Positions 34,593-45,851 of a stretch of 64,000 nucleotides of DNA are shown one piece after another. The notes beneath the pieces are model-generated. The model worked only from the letters and a program-made list of their open reading frames with translations, did no database searches and was not told the DNA's origin. Made by a program: the position numbers and the translations under genes. Origin of the DNA: Trichinella spiralis (lineage: Eukaryota; Nematoda; Enoplea; Trichinellida; Trichinellidae); the NCBI GenBank assembly GCA_000181795.3, contig CM012953.1:3929923-3993922 (forward strand), given 5' to 3'. Each line of letters starts with the position of its first letter. The first letter of the stretch is position 1.

Positions 34593-36321
34593 TTCAATTT
34601 AAAGGCAGCTATTTCAGACCAGCTGTTTCGTAGAAGGTCCAAATGAGAACAAATAATATGTTTAAATTATCAAAATCATGAAATGTGCATTACGGCAAAC
34701 ATTACAGTATAATGATATGAATGTAAACGCATTATAAATAACCGCTATTAATAATAAATTGATTGATGATTACGTTAAATCAATGTAGAAAAATGTATGC
34801 TTTAAAACTAAGATTATGTCTAACAATCTTGTTAATCGCTTGGATAAACTTGATTAATAAACGCAAAAATTTCATTTCAGAGAAGGCGAACAATGAAATT
34901 ATACTTTGAGTAGCATTTAAAACAATGCATAATAATTATAAGTATCTTTTCTTAACATTTCTACAACACTGCACATGGAAGCAGCGCATGGCGCTAACTG
35001 ATGTTCAGGTAACTTAAGTTCAAAAAGATTAACCAGGTATACTGTATGAAGTAATTGCAAACTAAACAACATCTGTTTTAGCAAATCAGATATTGGCGAT
35101 AGTACCCAAAAGAACTCTTCTGAGGTTCCTGGATATTTAAATTTTCAATACACCGACTTTATAGTAAAAGTTGTGTTTAAGAAACTTTTTACATAAGAAA
35201 ATTTCCATTTGATTAATATTTTTATTAGTCGTATGTAAAACAAACAGTGGAATTGCTTAATAAATTACATTGCCCTTGTAGGGCTACAAAAAATTGTTTG
35301 ATTGAACTCAAAATTGCTCCTTTGCACGGAAATCTTTAGTAAAAGGCGAAAGATTTGTTCGTGTATGCAAAGGAGCAAGAGTTGACTTTTCTTAATTAAG
35401 AATTTCTCTTCATAAATTATATTCTATATGAATATTGGGTTTTGCTACTGTTATGAGATATGGTATGATATTTACATACTAATAATTTATTCGTAATGCA
35501 TTCCATTCCATTTCATATGAATTACTTATTCAGCAAGCAATTTTTTTCAGATTAAGAATAGAAGGCTGTATTTTGAAGATCAAAAAACAGTTTAATAAAG
35601 CTTTCAATTTAATAATAAAATGATGTTTGTCCATATTTAGAAGTGAAAAAAAGCTAAAATGGACACTGTCCGTAAAAGCTAAATAATTGATTTGATACGA
35701 TGCAAAAAATTTGTTTCACAGTTTTTTATTTAAATCAAAGCCTTACAAACTCGACAGCTAACAATCAATCCAGAACACAACGTTTAGTTAAATACTTATT
35801 CGATCATTTTGTCGTTTATTGCCCATTTGTCAAATTCGTTTTCACTCAAAATAAAAATTACTTTCAATATTTTTTTATCGATGAATATAATTTAAGAAAT
35901 AAAGGTTATAAATTTTCCAAATAAAAAATCATTAAAAATGCAGCAGGAATTGACAACAAGACAGACAAACACGTCAGCATTAACAAACAATGGTAATAAA
36001 CAGTGGAACTGGTACCCATGACAAATGAAATAATAAAACAAAACAGCTGAATTAACTGTCCGTTCGACCCAACTGACCAGAAGCAGAACAATTATGTCAG
36101 CAAAATCCTTGACGTGACCAGAAAAATAATAAGCATTGTTTAGCAGACAATTCGTGTAGCGTGATGTAAAACTTTATTTTTGAATTTATTTCTTCTTACA
36201 TTGTTATAAAATCTTTAAATAATATACATATTGCAAACAAGCAATTAATCAGGTAATAATAACAAAATTTATTATGTCAAGCTTTCTTTTTGCGTAATAA
36301 CAATTAAATTATGTGAAATAA
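34593..36321. other. Gene-free 1.7 kb between PRKCSH and the PLEKHM2-like gene
   Basis: Holds the PRKCSH promoter side and the 3' end of the next minus-strand gene. No protein-coding exon supported. It contains a strong hairpin (35305-35383, listed separately) and a nearby 14-bp palindrome TTGTAGGGCTACAA at about 35275-35288. Confidence 0.4.
35305..35383. ncRNA. Candidate hairpin RNA (pre-miRNA-like or structured element)
   Basis: Nested perfect arms: GCTCCTTTGCA (35316-35326) pairs with TGCAAAGGAGC (35366-35376); inside them AAATCTTT (35330-35337) pairs with AAAGATTT (35349-35356) around an 11-nt loop. Outside them AACTC pairs with GAGTT. The side facing the loop has an asymmetric bulge (CACG may pair with CGTG instead). 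Size and shape suit a microRNA precursor, but it could be a degraded inverted-repeat transposon. Transcribed strand unknown. Confidence 0.4.
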
Positions 36322-38667
36322 CTAAATTTTCCATCGCTTGGCGGCAGCTTCGCATTTCACACAGGATTGCACAGTGGGTGACAAATTCAAACTCGGTATT
36401 TGCGCCTGTAAAAAACTGATAGATATTTAAAATCACTTGATAAAATTAACAATTAAAACTACAAACCTGCATCTGGCTTAGAAAATCATCCATTTCAGAC
36501 TCCACGGCAAAACTTAACAACATCTGCGTAACACTCTCGGCTCCTTCTTCTACAATATCCTGAAAAGAGAGATGGAAAAGAAAATTATTCAAAAAACAAA
36601 TCCAAGCTGCTATATTGTAAAACTTGCCATCAAAATACAAGCGAATTTGGAACATTTGTACAAACAACGAATTTCATCAAACGAAACAATGCAAAGTGTT
36701 CGAACAAAGTTGACGGTGCTGCTTTCTTGTCCAAAAAACAAATAATTATCAGTAATAAGAGCACAACACGCCACCAAATCATGTTCATTTGATCCAACAG
36801 TTTCCTGAAAAAAAATTTATCAGATGCATTTATAAAAAATCCAATAATAATAATAATAATAAATCAAGCAAAACCCCCTCAGAAATGCAATGCAAAATAG
36901 CGTTCATCCATTGCATTGCTTCGTGTTTCGTCGCGCAAGCAATTTGTATTGTTCCTGAATCGACAGAAAGAAGCATCTCGAAAGCGAATTCGTAATCATC
37001 TAATTCCACCTCCCTGCAACCGGACACGTCTTCTCTTTATAAATAGATATTTTGAAAAAAAAGAAATTATCAAAAAGAAAAAAACATCAATATAATAATT
37101 ACTTGAACAATGGAACTTACTTTAGATTATAAACGCGTTTCCCAACCTTGCAGCTGGAATCTTCAAATCTGTACAACTTTTGACCTCTGGAAAATTGAAT
37201 TGTGGAAAAATTAATTGAATAAAAAATTCATACAACAATTCACCACACCTCAGCAAAAAATAATCTTGAACCCATTCAGCAGGCTTTTGCCAAACCCGTA
37301 ATTTGGCCATTTCTCTCACGTAAAGGTAACCACTGCGTCCAAGAGTGGACACAATTGAAGAAGCGTTGTCCACTTTGGGACACCAATAAATCAGCGAATA
37401 ATGATGTATAGACAGTGGTGTCTAGAAAAAGTCGTGAAATCCCCTAAACTTCGTGAACAGTTTTCATTTTCATGCAAATTACCGAAGACAGTTCATTGGT
37501 CATCCACTTGGTCAAAGTCACTTTTTGTGAATTGGCATCGATTACAATGCTCGGTGAAACATCTTGGCTAGATTTCTGACGTCGGATGGTAACTTCCAAA
37601 GCGGAAATTATTGTTCTAAAAAAGAAGCACTTGTACAGTCAATGTCCTGTTTTTTAAGCATTAATCATTAATGTGTTGTGCTAATAAACAAAAATATTAG
37701 TTTTTATAAAATTCTAAAAAAACAAATTTACAAAATAAACTTAAGAAAATAAAAATTTTCATAAAATAAATAAATAATGTTTGCCTGGTCACTTGATGAC
37801 TACAAGTGCAGATGATGAACGGCTCTTTACGTTCACGAAAATAAAATGAAAACAGTTGCGAGTTCAGACCGACCGAAATGTAATCAATGCTGCTCAAAGG
37901 TGCACCAAATTCAGCTAAAAAGCGCTGCTGCGTTTCCGTATCCGACACCCGACTGACCAAATAAACAGCTCTGTTACTCAGCACCAAATAACGAACAGCC
38001 GATGTACCCTTGTTATGATCAAAATATACACGAAACATCTACAGAAAATAATTTAAATTTTTCAAGTAAAATAAATTTGCACTATTTTAGAGGAAGAAAT
38101 AAATCAATGCCCGTCTTTCCAAATTATAAAATCAATATATACTTTGTAAAATTGTTCGTCACTTTCGGTAAAAATGTGAACAGCCAATTCAACAATTTCA
38201 CCACTTTCCAACCTGAATAAAACTTATGCATTGGAAAATAATGACAATAAGTAAAAATTATTACATCACTTCACCATCTTGTAAATTCGCCATCTTCACA
38301 TTTGCCACCGCTTCCCCCGTGTGATTCAGCAGATTCGTCCGATTTTGCTCATCTGCCCCTTGATTCTTTTCACAACTGCTTCCACTGAAACTATCCGAAT
38401 ATGTAGTCAGCACATCCGAGACACTTTCCAAATGATCCCATATTTGACGTTCGAAATCGCTTCGTCTTGGAGTGGAATTGTTCTCCAATTCTGCAACTGG
38501 TGAATGCTGACCACTGTTCCCTTTCACCAGTGGTGAAGCAATTTCCGTTGCTGTGCAATCATCATCATCATCCGACGATGTCTCACTTTTACACTGACTT
38601 TCCAAATAATCAAACGCCATCTGAATTGCCATCTCATCATCAACAATGTCAACATTTCTTAAAACAT

Positions 38668-38708
<41 letters not shown>

Positions 38709-40843
38709 TGTTCCAAATATTATTTCAATAATACATAACACAGTAATTTTTTTTGTTTTCACTAACTCTGCATTCTCGGTACTATTCCATCTGTAAGATG
38801 AACCATGTTGAGTTTCATCTGCATCTTCTAATCGTTTGCTTCGTACTGATTCATCAGCGATGTTCATCTTCTCTTGAAATGATGAAATACTGAGTGGTGA
38901 AGGGCAAAATGGAAATTGATCTTCGCCACTACGCAAATGATTCTCCTCTTGAGACTCTTCTTCAATAACCGGGGCTGAAATTTTCACCTTAGTTCTACGC
39001 AGCTCAGTGGACACTTCGTCCTGTGTCGAAGAGCAACCATTTTCCAAAATGTACAACAGCGCATCTTCACAAATCTCGAAACTGTTCACAGTTGCATCTT
39101 CCGATGACCATTGTGCATCTTTGACGGTAATTTCTTGGGATAGTGATTCTTTTTGCAAAGCAACTGGACGAAAAGAATTTCGCTTGCTAATATTGTTCGC
39201 TTCGTTGGATGAATCAATTTTTCGCCCACGAATGCACAAATTTCCCGATTCACTTTCCTTATTCGAAGCCCAACTTCCCATTTCTGATGCCTGAAAAGCG
39301 AAAAATATGATGACGCAAAAATTTTTTTTAATATCGAACCGACCTCATCGAACAAAATTCCTTCAAGTTTCTGCATTTCGTTGAACATTCTGTCAAGAAC
39401 CTAAAATAATTTTAAAAAATATTGTTTTTTATTCAAACAATATTGATCACGTTTGCAAAAGTAGCTTATTTACTAGATCGTCTAAAATTGGAGCACCTTT
39501 ACAGTAAAATAGTTGCCTCCACTTTCTCGAAGATGAGAAACTTTTCAGTTGCCAAATTAAACTTCCATCAGCTAGAGATGAGCAAAGCCACAAGCGCACT
39601 ATAGTAAAAGTTCTGAATCACTAAAAGCTATTTCAAATTAACTGCTTATACAATGAAATAACAATAAATCGATCACAAAGCAAATCACAAATAAAAAAAT
39701 TATTATTCTCAATAAGTTGACTATTAAACTTTCGTAAAATTAAATTATAATAAAAAAATTAACAAATTATAATTTTCTATATATATATATATACATATAC
39801 ATATATAATTAAATAAACAATTATTCTACAAAAAGAAATAAATCAAGTAGTAACATTAATATCATCAACATATACTGCACATCACCATCAAAATATGCAT
39901 GCACATAATTATAAGTTGTTCACAATTTCATACCAATTTTTTCAATCTGACAGATGTGTTTGTATAATTTGCAAAAATTTTTCAGCATAATAATTGCCAA
40001 TTTCAAAGTATTTTCGTTAAAAATGGTTTAGTATTGCAAAAAATTAATTTAAGTGAGTCATTTATTGTTACCAAAATAATCATCCAGAGCAAAAAGCTTT
40101 TCGCACTTATCTACATGTTAAAATAAAGCAAAAATCATGCAAAGAGGCTTTCAGTTGTCATAACACAATTAAAAACAGTTTTAATACATTGAAAAAAAAT
40201 ATACTCCCTTACTACTGCATTTAGCAAAGTAAAAAACTCAGTTCGGTAAAAACAATAATAAATTCACTTATATTTTATTTTAAAACAGCTCGTATTGAAT
40301 TTCCATTGAAATTCTCAAAAATTTTATTCAAAGCAACAAAATGAATGTAGTATATACCTCTATCAGTTCTACATTTTATTTTAGACAAACCAATCAGCTG
40401 ATACCTAGGAATAAACTGACGCACAAAAGGCCAATATGTTTCGTCAGGATTCCTTAATCTGAAAACAAACATATCCATTAAATAAGAATAAAAAGGCAGT
40501 CTTGCTAGCGTAAATAATGTTTCGATGTTTAATTTGATTTCACTTACCCTGTCGATAAAAATAAATTTAACCCACGAATTAATTCTAAGACGTGCACATT
40601 GTGAAAAGATAAACGATGATTCTCACAAGATGAGGAACATGCAGCAGATTTGTGAACCTTAAATAGGAAATAAATGCAATATGTTTCGTAAAAAAATAAA
40701 TCATCCATTACTTCATTTATGGAATCGAAAATAAACTTCTGCAATTTTTCACTACATGAATATTCTTCTGTCAATAATTGCGCATCATTTGAATCAAAAA
40801 TTAAAGAATGGATATCAATTTTAACGGGTGGATGAACAAACAT
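36322..40843 (-). CDS. PLEKHM2/SKIP-like protein: RUN domain plus C-terminal PH domain
   Basis: SKIP-type proteins link lysosomes (through Arl8) to kinesin-1. Minus-strand exons: 40843-40712, 40657-40548, 40458-40358, 39598-39474, 39400-39344, 39290-38767, 38657-38265, 38212-38143, 38038-37785, 37615-37483, 37421-37234, 37186-37121, 37034-36875, 36804-36628, 36559-36467, 36405-36322, about 888 residues. The N-terminal RUN domain includes ETYWPFVRQFIPRY and, across a junction, TDR-VRLWLCSSLADGSL. A long acidic Ser-rich linker follows, then a conserved block (SSIDYISVGLNSQLFSFYF), then a PH domain (SGYLYVREMAKLRVWQKPAE, YFLLRCGELL, HEAMQWMNAILHC) and a final VACCALITDNYLFFG module. Two introns are GC-AG (donors 37784-37783 and 36627-36626). 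Exon 4's donor was chosen for frame. Orthology to PLEKHM2 rather than another RUN/PH protein is likely, not proven. Confidence 0.8.
38672..38703. repeat. (TA)n microsatellite
   Basis: About 16 TA units in a short intron of the PLEKHM2-like gene, close to its acceptor; read through, it makes a spurious YIYIYI peptide. Confidence 0.95.
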
Positions 40844-41608
40844 GGTAAAAAAAAATAAAATACTAAATTATTTGTGCCATTCAATACATGCCGCATAACA
40901 GTTGCCAGTCACGTTACAGTATCACTATATAATCATTAAGTAAACTGCTTCAATAATTACTGTATTTGCGTGTATAATATTCACAATTGCTGTATTTGAT
41001 AGAAATGAACAGGCAGAGTTAACCTGACCATTTTCAGTATATACTGAAGAAATTGAATAATATTATTTCTAACAATTTTTTTCTTTCAGAAAAAGTAAAC
41101 AGTTTTTTTAAAAAAATTTTGCAAACATATGGATGTACTTTACAAAATGAGATTTCATATGATATTTCAAGCTAATTCCATATGCTTTTTGAGTAAAACT
41201 GCTTCATCCATTCAAAAATTTTTATACTTTTTATCTATTAATATATTCAAACTTTTTATAATATAAGTAAAAAGTAATTGTTTAATTTATATAAAAAATC
41301 ATCTTCTTTGCAAAATTATGGTTTTTTAACTTTAATAATAACTTTATGTATATAAAATTATTAATTTTTTGCTCATAAATAAATAATGATACTTTGATAC
41401 TTCGAGAATTATAACTTGATTTTCCTCAAAATTTTGTACAAACTGAAATGCTTTCATACTTGTATTTATTTATTTATTTTAAGGGATTTACTGTTTGAAC
41501 GTTGGATAGTTGTTTTATGCGATAAAATTAGAAGCATTTGCTTCACTGTTGTTGTTTTTTAATCGTTAATAAAATTTTATGTCGTTTAATGTGAAAATTT
41601 ATCTACAG
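40844..41608. promoter_or_regulatory. Divergent intergenic region between the PLEKHM2-like gene and MED6
   Basis: 765 bp between opposing start codons, very AT-rich; no distinctive motif. An in-frame ATG at 41579 upstream of MED6 is followed by CTACAG right at the chosen ATG, which may be a splice acceptor. Confidence 0.3.
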
Positions 41609-42743
41609 ATGAATGTTCATGGAAGTTCGCAAATAACGAATCCATTGCACATTCAATGGAACCCACCGTGGAATCCAAATTGGTTAAGTGCTTCAAACGT
41701 ACTGGACTGCTTCACCAATACATTAAATCCTTTCTACGATCCGAATTGTTTAAATGAGCAAGTCAGAATTCAGCGCTTGTCAAGTGAAATACTGAGGTTA
41801 CTTTTATAATTTACAAAAATTACATTAATATTTAATAACTTTTTTTTGAAATTCTTTTCTAGCCGTGTTCATGGAGTGGAATACATTCTTTTACACGCAG
41901 CAGAACCATTGTTTGTTATTCGAAAGCAATACCGTCAACCTAACCAAAATGGTAATGAATAATTTTTTTGCTTTGTAAATCTTTCATGGATTTTGTGAAT
42001 TTAAACTTTTATGAAATTAAAAAATTAGCAATAGTAAGTAAATGGTGGCATCACCTTATTTCAAGGGCTTTTTGTTTTATAAAAACCTGATTGATGTTAT
42101 TGCGATTCTTTGTTATAAATTTTAAATTTCTGTAGTAACTCCTTTGGAGGATTATTATATCATTGGTGGAACAGTGTATCAAGCTCCAGACTTATCCTCT
42201 GTTTTCAACTCTCGATTGCAATCTGCAATCAGCAATGTACGATCAGCATTTGAAGAAGGTATCCGTTTCTTCAGTTATTTCAATGCAAAAGTGACTTGCG
42301 ACTGTTTTTGCATTATAGCAAAATCCTATTACCGCTTTAATACTTCAGATGGATATTACTTTCAGTACAAAAATGAACCACCTGTAGAAAAGGGTAAGTT
42401 GTTTTATTAATTTTTATAGTATTAATTATAAATTTCAGTAGATACAAAGAAAGATGATAAAACAGGTGATGATAAGCGCGTAAGCGTTTTTCAAAAGTAT
42501 CGTATGGATATGCTGTTGAATGAGTTGTCCGAAAAGTTTCCTCCGGCACTTTCGCTTGAAGAATCAAACGAAAATACCCAAGATGGGAAAATGACATCAA
42601 GTTGGTTAGCACATCATCATTGTATTATTTTTTATTTTGCTTTTACAGATGAGGAACCCCAAACAAGTGCACAAAGCAAAAATGATCAAATGGAGTCACC
42701 AGCTTTACCAGCTTCAAAAAAAATCAAATCGGATATGAATTGA
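41609..42743 (+). CDS. MED6: Mediator complex subunit 6
   Basis: Head-module subunit of Mediator, the co-activator bridging transcription factors and RNA polymerase II. Exons: 41609-41796, 41863-41951, 42136-42258, 42319-42393, about 42439-42600, 42649-42743, roughly 245 residues. Family landmarks: SNVLDCFTNTLNPFYD, GVEYILLHAAEPLFVIRKQ, PLEDYYIIGGTVYQAPDLSS, SRLQSAISNVRSAFEEAKSY, and the C-terminal RMDMLLNELSEKFPP. The tail is charged and ends in a basic patch (SKKIKSD). The intron 42601-42648 is a multiple of three and open in frame, so it could be retained. The acceptor of exon 5 is ambiguous by one residue (CAG/TAG). Confidence 0.93.
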
Positions 42744-43122
42744 TCTAAATTTTAAAATACTGAGATATTATTAGATAACGCTTTTATTTTTAAGAACTTT
42801 AATTTTAAATATTGCCGAAAATTTAAGGAAATGAAGTTGAATATAGTCGTAAATAAAAAAACAAAATTACAGTATGCTCTTCTGAAATTTGCATTTGAAA
42901 ATGAAACCGCGATATTTGAAGAATCAAAATTTTTGCTTGCATAAATTACTTTTCATGTTACGTATGTTGAACATCGTACTTTAAAGTTTCATAACTTTTT
43001 TTCTATATTTAATGATAAAACTTTAAGCATTTGCATTACTGTAATTTTACAATAATACTTAATTGTCTAATTAGAAGGGACTGTGGTAGGATTTTCTTGT
43101 TGGAAATAGAAGTTCACTTTTG
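42744..43122. other. Spacer between MED6 and COX17
   Basis: 379 bp of AT-rich DNA between same-strand genes: presumably the MED6 3' UTR and the start of the COX17-SEC20 unit. An AG acceptor for trans-splicing could lie just upstream of COX17 (TTGGAAATAGAAG at about 43100-43112). Confidence 0.35.
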
Positions 43123-43314
43123 ATGTCAGACAAGAAGGGGACTCAAGCACCTGCTGAAACCGTTCAGTCTGATAAAAAGCCAAAACCTTGTTGTGCTTGT
43201 CCGGAAACAAGAAAAGCACGTGACGAGTGTATTGTTGAAAAAGGTCCTGATAGTTGCAAGGAATTAATTGAAGCTCATCGACGTTGCATGAAGCAGTTTG
43301 GCTTTGAAATCTGA
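43123..43314 (+). CDS. COX17: Cytochrome c oxidase copper chaperone COX17
   Basis: Intronless, 63 residues. Delivers copper in the mitochondrial intermembrane space to Sco1/Cox11 for cytochrome c oxidase assembly. The copper-binding motif KPCCACPET is followed by twin Cx9C cysteines ([11 protein letters not shown] and [11 protein letters not shown]), the Mia40-import fold. The start codon was taken at ATGTCAGAC because it gives the normal family length. It ends 14 bp before the next start codon. Confidence 0.96.
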   Translation: MSDKKGTQAPAETVQSDKKPKPCCACPETRKARDECIVEKGPDSCKELIEAHRRCMKQFGFEI

Positions 43315-43328
43315 TTTGTACGCCGAAT

Positions 43329-44039
43329 ATGACTTCTGATAATTCGACGAAAGATTGCGAATTAAGCATTGCTAGAAGCGAATTAACACATTTGGACATA
43401 TCCGTCAAACAGTTGATTCGATATATTCGAGGTTTCGAAGGCTCCAATTCGGACTTGGAACGTCTGTGCCTTCATTGCCGAGCTGACATATTTGCCATGG
43501 AACAACTTCTTGAAGATTATAAGCAAGTGTTGATGTTGAACAAAATCAGTGATTCTGACGCGGAAGAATTCAGATTTGTGACAACTTATAGAATTGAACT
43601 GGAAAACAATATTCAAAGTTTAAGGGAAGCAATCCTTGTTGCTTCGCAGAATGCAGATAATTACGAACGAGAACTCCTATTTTCGCGATATAATGATGAT
43701 GCATGTACTGAAATTTTAAGAAAGCGAAGGATTAATGAGAAGAAGCGAAATGTGAGTGAGGCGAGACAGTTGCAATCTAGTTTAACATCACTGTTGGACA
43801 AAATGAATGATACTGTTCAACAAAGCGAATTAACGTTGAACAAATTAACTGCGTCTTCGACTGCACTCCGCGATGCTACATATGAAATGCACGGAATGTC
43901 ATCATTGATTCACACATCTGGAAAGCTTTTGAAAAAATATAAACGAAGACAATTTAGTGATCGTTTTATAATTTTCCTATGCTTCGGTATTTTTCTGCTT
44001 AGTGCAGCCTACATTGTGAAAATTAGACTTTGGAAATAA
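43329..44039 (+). CDS. BNIP1: SNARE protein SEC20 (BNIP1 family)
   Basis: Intronless, 236 residues. ER Q-SNARE for retrograde Golgi-to-ER fusion with USE1, SEC22 and syntaxin 18. The N-terminal half is coiled coil; the SNARE motif is near 150-210 (QQSELTLNKLTASSTALRDA, HTSGKLLKKYKRRQFSDR), then one C-terminal membrane anchor (FIIFLCFGIFLLSAAYIV) and a short basic tail. A mammalian-type BH3 was not identified. It follows COX17 by 14 bp with no AG in the gap, so it is probably translated from a shared transcript or trans-spliced within COX17. Confidence 0.9.
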   Translation: MTSDNSTKDCELSIARSELTHLDISVKQLIRYIRGFEGSNSDLERLCLHCRADIFAMEQLLEDYKQVLMLNKISDSDAEEFRFVTTYRIELENNIQSLREAILVASQNADNYERELLFSRYNDDACTEILRKRRINEKKRNVSEARQLQSSLTSLLDKMNDTVQQSELTLNKLTASSTALRDATYEMHGMSSLIHTSGKLLKKYKRRQFSDRFIIFLCFGIFLLSAAYIVKIRLWK

Positions 44040-44253
44040 AACTTTTTTCGCATGGCAAATTCGGTTGTAATTTAAAAATATCTTTACTGTTATTCTGCAT
44101 AATACAATTTGTTACTTAGTATATATAAAACTAGCCCATGCCTAAATAGTACATTAATGTCGATTTCACTGAAAAGAAATTCGAATTTAAAATGCATTTT
44201 ATTATTAAATCCTTATAATTAACATCACATAATAATACTATTTAACGGTTATA

Positions 44254-45112
44254 TTATAGCGCAAAATTTCGGCTCAGTGGAAGCCTATTATAATTCGGGG
44301 GATAAATTGCCACATCGATATAGTCGCCAATTTCGAATTCCAAGTCTCCCAACATTTTACCATCATCTTCTCCAGGCTTACCAGCTGTCACACTTCCAAT
44401 ATCTCTCATTCTATACATAAGTCCTCGATAGTCTGGATACGCTGTAAAAACTGTTACTTAAATTTGTAGTTTTAAAAAGCAGCATAAAAATTACCAATAG
44501 CATAATCATATCTAGTTCCACGCTGTCTTGTTTCGGGTATAGCTTCACGAATTAAATCGCTTAATTCACCTAATGTACAATCTCGCCTAAAATAAAACTG
44601 TGCTACATACTTTATGTCTGCATGCTCTCTGCTTCAATAAATACCATGTGTATATCTGCACTTCGCTAGGTGGTAAGGAGTTTCTAGTGTAATCACGACA
44701 ATAATTATGCCGTCCAATCGATGTAAAAACTCGCAATAAAAACGGGCATATCTAAATAAAAAATAAACATACATAACGAACAGAAAATCTGATTCAATCA
44801 TAAAACAAATAATACATGGTTGTTCCCAAACAATAGCAAAACTGCTACCCTTTACAACAGTATAAATATAATAACAACAGAAGAATCGAATCGAACTGAA
44901 AAAGCATTCTAAGGCAACTTTCAAAATTTCTGATTAAAGTATTTTTCAATTTAACAAAATCATGATTCAATACAACGGTTTTCCAACCTTCAGTCAAATA
45001 AACAGTAAATTTCAAAATTTTACTTTTAAATCAAACATACTTTCTCTCTGTCTGATAACTTTGTATCAATCTTAGATGCAGTATCACTAGGATTCGGGTA
45101 ATTTGCAATCAT
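44254..45112 (-). CDS. SAP18: Histone deacetylase complex subunit SAP18
   Basis: Ubiquitin-like fold protein of the Sin3-HDAC complex and the ASAP/PSAP splicing-associated complexes. Minus-strand exons: 45112-45041, 44751-44645, 44586-44495, 44441-44254, about 152 residues. Landmarks: SDREKICPFLLRVFTSIGRH, PPSEVQIYTW, RDCTLGELSDLIREAIPETR, TRYDYAIAYPDYRG, RMRDIGSV and LEFEIGDYIDVAIYPP. The tail differs from the human GRMRPY end. It is tail-to-tail with SEC20, 214 bp apart. Confidence 0.95.
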
Positions 45113-45851
45113 TTTGTTCAAAAAACATCAAAATAAGAATACAAACACGTTTGACATAGAACAGGAACAGTAAGAAATGATAAGCAGGTATTAATGACTA
45201 CTATTAATTCTCTAAATTATGCAAATAAGTAAAATCATTTATAAAAACTTAAATATATTCATAATTTATTAGATATTATTGTCCATTTAATTAGGGCTAG
45301 AAAATAGCATCTAATTATTTTATTTGAGAAAAACTTTTTATGATGTAACTAGCAAATTTAAAATTTGCATATCAGTTTTTCCAAAACCACAAGCTCTCTA
45401 AACATTTATTCTGATGAGTTCGTTTGAAACTTGTTCAAAATAGAATTTATTTCGTGTGACTCAATGCTAACTTCTGCTTTCTAGATGATACTAAAACACA
45501 ACGTTCCAAAAGTTTCACAGTGTTCTACTCATACGATTTGAAATTCTGACATAGTTTCAGAAATTATTTTGCATACAAAAACTTTCACTAAATAAGTAAC
45601 AATAACTCAGACAACTGAGCAATACACAACTTTATGTTAAAATTTTTTGATATTATTTTTTCTATACATCTAATCTCAATCTTTATCTAAATCATAAAAA
45701 GCAAGCAACGCGAAGCAAGACAACATCATCCTAAAATTTGTTAACAATTAAAACAAAGCTATTTATTTCCTGAAAACATTTACAACATTGAGTAATATTA
45801 TTAATCGCTTTTCCGCATTTTCGCAAATACGTTATTGTAATATTGACAATT
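45113..45851. other. Spacer between SAP18 and the FG-nucleoporin gene
   Basis: 739 bp, AT-rich. Should contain the SAP18 promoter and the 3' UTR of the next minus-strand gene. Nothing else seen. Confidence 0.35.

Noticed and set aside
38649-38716. YIYIYI peptide as a coding feature
   Set aside because: Translation of the (TA)n microsatellite in an intron; both flanking exons join cleanly without it.
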